NCBI GenBank assembly: GCA_937864895.1
Contig: CALMDF010000443.1
Span: 1 to 6,399, forward strand
DNA from: an uncultured Holophagales bacterium
GTDB taxonomy: Bacteria; Acidobacteriota; Thermoanaerobaculia; UBA5066
DNA length: 6,399 nt
Reading direction: 5' to 3'
The notes beneath the pieces were generated by a model, which was given only the letters and a program-made list of their open reading frames with translations, had not been told where the DNA came from and did not search any database. A program made the translations under genes and the position numbers. Positions 5,275-6,399 of this stretch are shown in pieces (the stretch's first letter is position 1; each line of letters opens with the position of its first letter).

Positions 5275-6395
5275 GCCGTCACCTCCTGCCCCGCGGCGAC
5301 CTTCACGACGATCTCCTCCAGCTGCGGGAGGACGCCGCCGAAGTGACGCACGTGCTCGATCTGAGGGTAGTCGCGCACCCCGGCGTTGGCGAGGGCGAGC
5401 TTGAGCTCGTCCTCGAGCTGCCCGTTGGAGGCCTCGACGACGACGATCCGCTTCGCGTTCGGGAGGACGGTCCCGAACTTCTCGATCGGGAAGGGCCAGA
5501 GGGTGATCGGACGGAAGAGCCCGGCCTTGATCCCCTGCGCCCGGAGAGCCTGGACGGCGCCCTTGGCCATCCGCGAGGGGGTCGTGCAGGCGACGAGGAC
5601 GACCTCGGCGTCGTCGCACATGTAGAGGTCGGCGCGCTGCTCGACCTTCATCGCCTCGTATTTCTCGTTCAGGTGGACGTTCCAGCTCTCGAGGTCGGCC
5701 TCGGAGAGGTAGATCGACGAGATGAGGTTCCGGCGGTGGTCCCGGTCGCCCCAGACCGCCCACTGCGGGATGCCGGGCTTCACCATCGCGGCGGGCATGG
5801 AGACCTTGCCCGTCATCTGCCCGAGGTAGCCGTCGGAGGCGATGACGACCGGGTTGCGGTACTTGAACGACAGCTCGAAGGCGAGCATCGTCAGGTCGAG
5901 CATCTCCTGCGGCGTCGACGGGGCGAGGACGATGGCGTGCGTGTTGCCGTGGCCGAGGCCGCGGCAGCAGAGCTTGATGTCGGCCTGCTCGGGGGCGATG
6001 TTGCCGAGGCCGGGGCCGCCGCGCATGACGTTGATGAAGACGCCGGGGACCTCGGCGCCGATCATGTAGCTGATCCCCTCGAGCATCAGCGAGAAGCCGG
6101 GAGAGGAGGTGAAGGTCATCGCCCTCATCCCGGCGCCGCCGCAGCCGTACATCATGTTGACGGCGGCGACCTCTGAGACGGCCTGCAGGAACATCCCGTC
6201 GAGGTGGGGAAGGAGCTTGGCCATGAGCTCGGCGCCTTCCGTCGACGGGGTGATCGGGTAGCCGAAGAAGTGCCGGCAGCCGGCCAGGAGGGCGCCGACG
6301 GCGGCCGCGTAGTTCCCCTTCAGGACGAGGGGCTCCATCGCCTGCAGCGGGACGATCTCGTTCGGGATGTCGACCGGCTCGGGCGCGTCGGTCAT
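5271..6395 (-). CDS. 2-oxoacid:ferredoxin oxidoreductase alpha subunit (KorA/VorB-like)
   Basis: Alpha subunit of the enzyme completed by the next gene. The pyrimidine-binding domain (about 25-230) includes GYPITPSTE (45-53), SEVAAVNMMYGCGGAGMRAMTFTSSPGFSLM in pieces and VMRGGPGLGN, all standard for this family. The transketolase-C-like domain (about 260-374) includes VACTTPSRMAKGAVQAL and FRPITLWPFP. At 374 residues it is close to the family size. It carries no Fe-S motif of its own. The chosen ATG (6393-6395) is only 4 bases from the window edge and the frame is still open beyond it, so the true start could be further out; ATG at residue 20 is an alternative that would remove an extra N-terminal stretch compared with typical VorB. 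The gene overlaps the beta-gamma gene by GTGA. A small ferredoxin-type delta subunit often precedes this gene in relatives and could lie just beyond the window. Substrate (2-oxoglutarate, branched-chain or other) is not determined. Confidence 0.93.
   Translation of the reverse strand: MTDAPEPVDIPNEIVPLQAMEPLVLKGNYAAAVGALLAGCRHFFGYPITPSTEGAELMAKLLPHLDGMFLQAVSEVAAVNMMYGCGGAGMRAMTFTSSPGFSLMLEGISYMIGAEVPGVFINVMRGGPGLGNIAPEQADIKLCCRGLGHGNTHAIVLAPSTPQEMLDLTMLAFELSFKYRNPVVIASDGYLGQMTGKVSMPAAMVKPGIPQWAVWGDRDHRRNLISSIYLSEADLESWNVHLNEKYEAMKVEQRADLYMCDDAEVVLVACTTPSRMAKGAVQALRAQGIKAGLFRPITLWPFPIEKFGTVLPNAKRIVVVEASNGQLEDELKLALANAGVRDYPQIEHVRHFGGVLPQLEEIVVKVAAGQEVTA
5282..5287 (-). promoter_or_regulatory. 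Consensus Shine-Dalgarno for the beta-gamma subunit gene
   Basis: The minus strand reads AGGAGG, 7 bases before the GTG at 5274 and inside the last codons of the alpha gene. This full match decides the start of the beta-gamma gene and shows that initiation there is strong in its own right as well as coupled to termination of alpha. Confidence 0.85.
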
Positions 6396-6399
6396 CCGG

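Noticed and set aside
4237..5346. Plus-strand frame of 369 codons opposite the oxidoreductase genes
   Set aside because: Mirror image of a gene with complete TPP and Fe-S motifs; Asp/Val/Leu/Arg-rich with no domain.
1..6399. CRISPR array, tRNA/rRNA, insertion sequence or phage features
   Set aside because: No regularly spaced repeats, no tRNA-like cloverleaf, and no transposase or integrase motif seen on either strand.

Overview
The window is very GC-rich, with strong G/C preference at third codon positions, and densely coding. It encodes an outer-membrane beta-barrel protein, so the host is a diderm (Gram-negative-type) bacterium. The gene mix (alginate-export-type porin, FdhD, ferredoxin-dependent 2-oxoacid oxidoreductase, FixL/FixJ-like signalling proteins) would suit a high-GC lineage with anaerobic or fermentative capacity, such as Acidobacteriota or a deltaproteobacterial-type group. 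That placement is a guess from gene content, not something the sequence proves.

Layout, left to right. Positions 1-503 (+) hold the C-terminal end of an alginate-export-family outer-membrane barrel protein. It converges, with a 34-base gap, on fdhD (538-1329, -), the sulfurtransferase that activates formate dehydrogenase. A 282-base divergent spacer (1330-1611) separates fdhD from a soluble PAS-type sensor histidine kinase (about 1612-2889, +). The kinase runs tail-to-tail into, and overlaps by 86 bases, a FixJ/NarL-type response regulator (2804-3487, -). To the right, all on the minus strand and transcribed right to left, is a tightly coupled cluster: a 2-oxoacid:ferredoxin oxidoreductase alpha subunit (5271-6395), a fused beta+gamma subunit (3844-5274), and a small four-cysteine protein of unknown function (3590-3847). 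Both junctions in this cluster are 4-base GTGA overlaps. A perfect 13-bp inverted repeat (3532-3567) lies between the small gene and the response regulator.

How they may work together: the oxidoreductase would convert a 2-oxoacid plus CoA to acyl-CoA, CO2 and reduced ferredoxin. The small Cys protein is probably made in step with it. The kinase and regulator look like a cognate pair by family and adjacency, although they are arranged convergently rather than in one operon. The regulator is co-oriented with and just downstream of the oxidoreductase cluster, so read-through could link them; that link is inference. No RNA genes, CRISPR array, insertion sequence or phage gene was seen. Nothing here is clearly a new system; the most unusual points are the Cys4 small protein and the overlapping convergent kinase/regulator pair.
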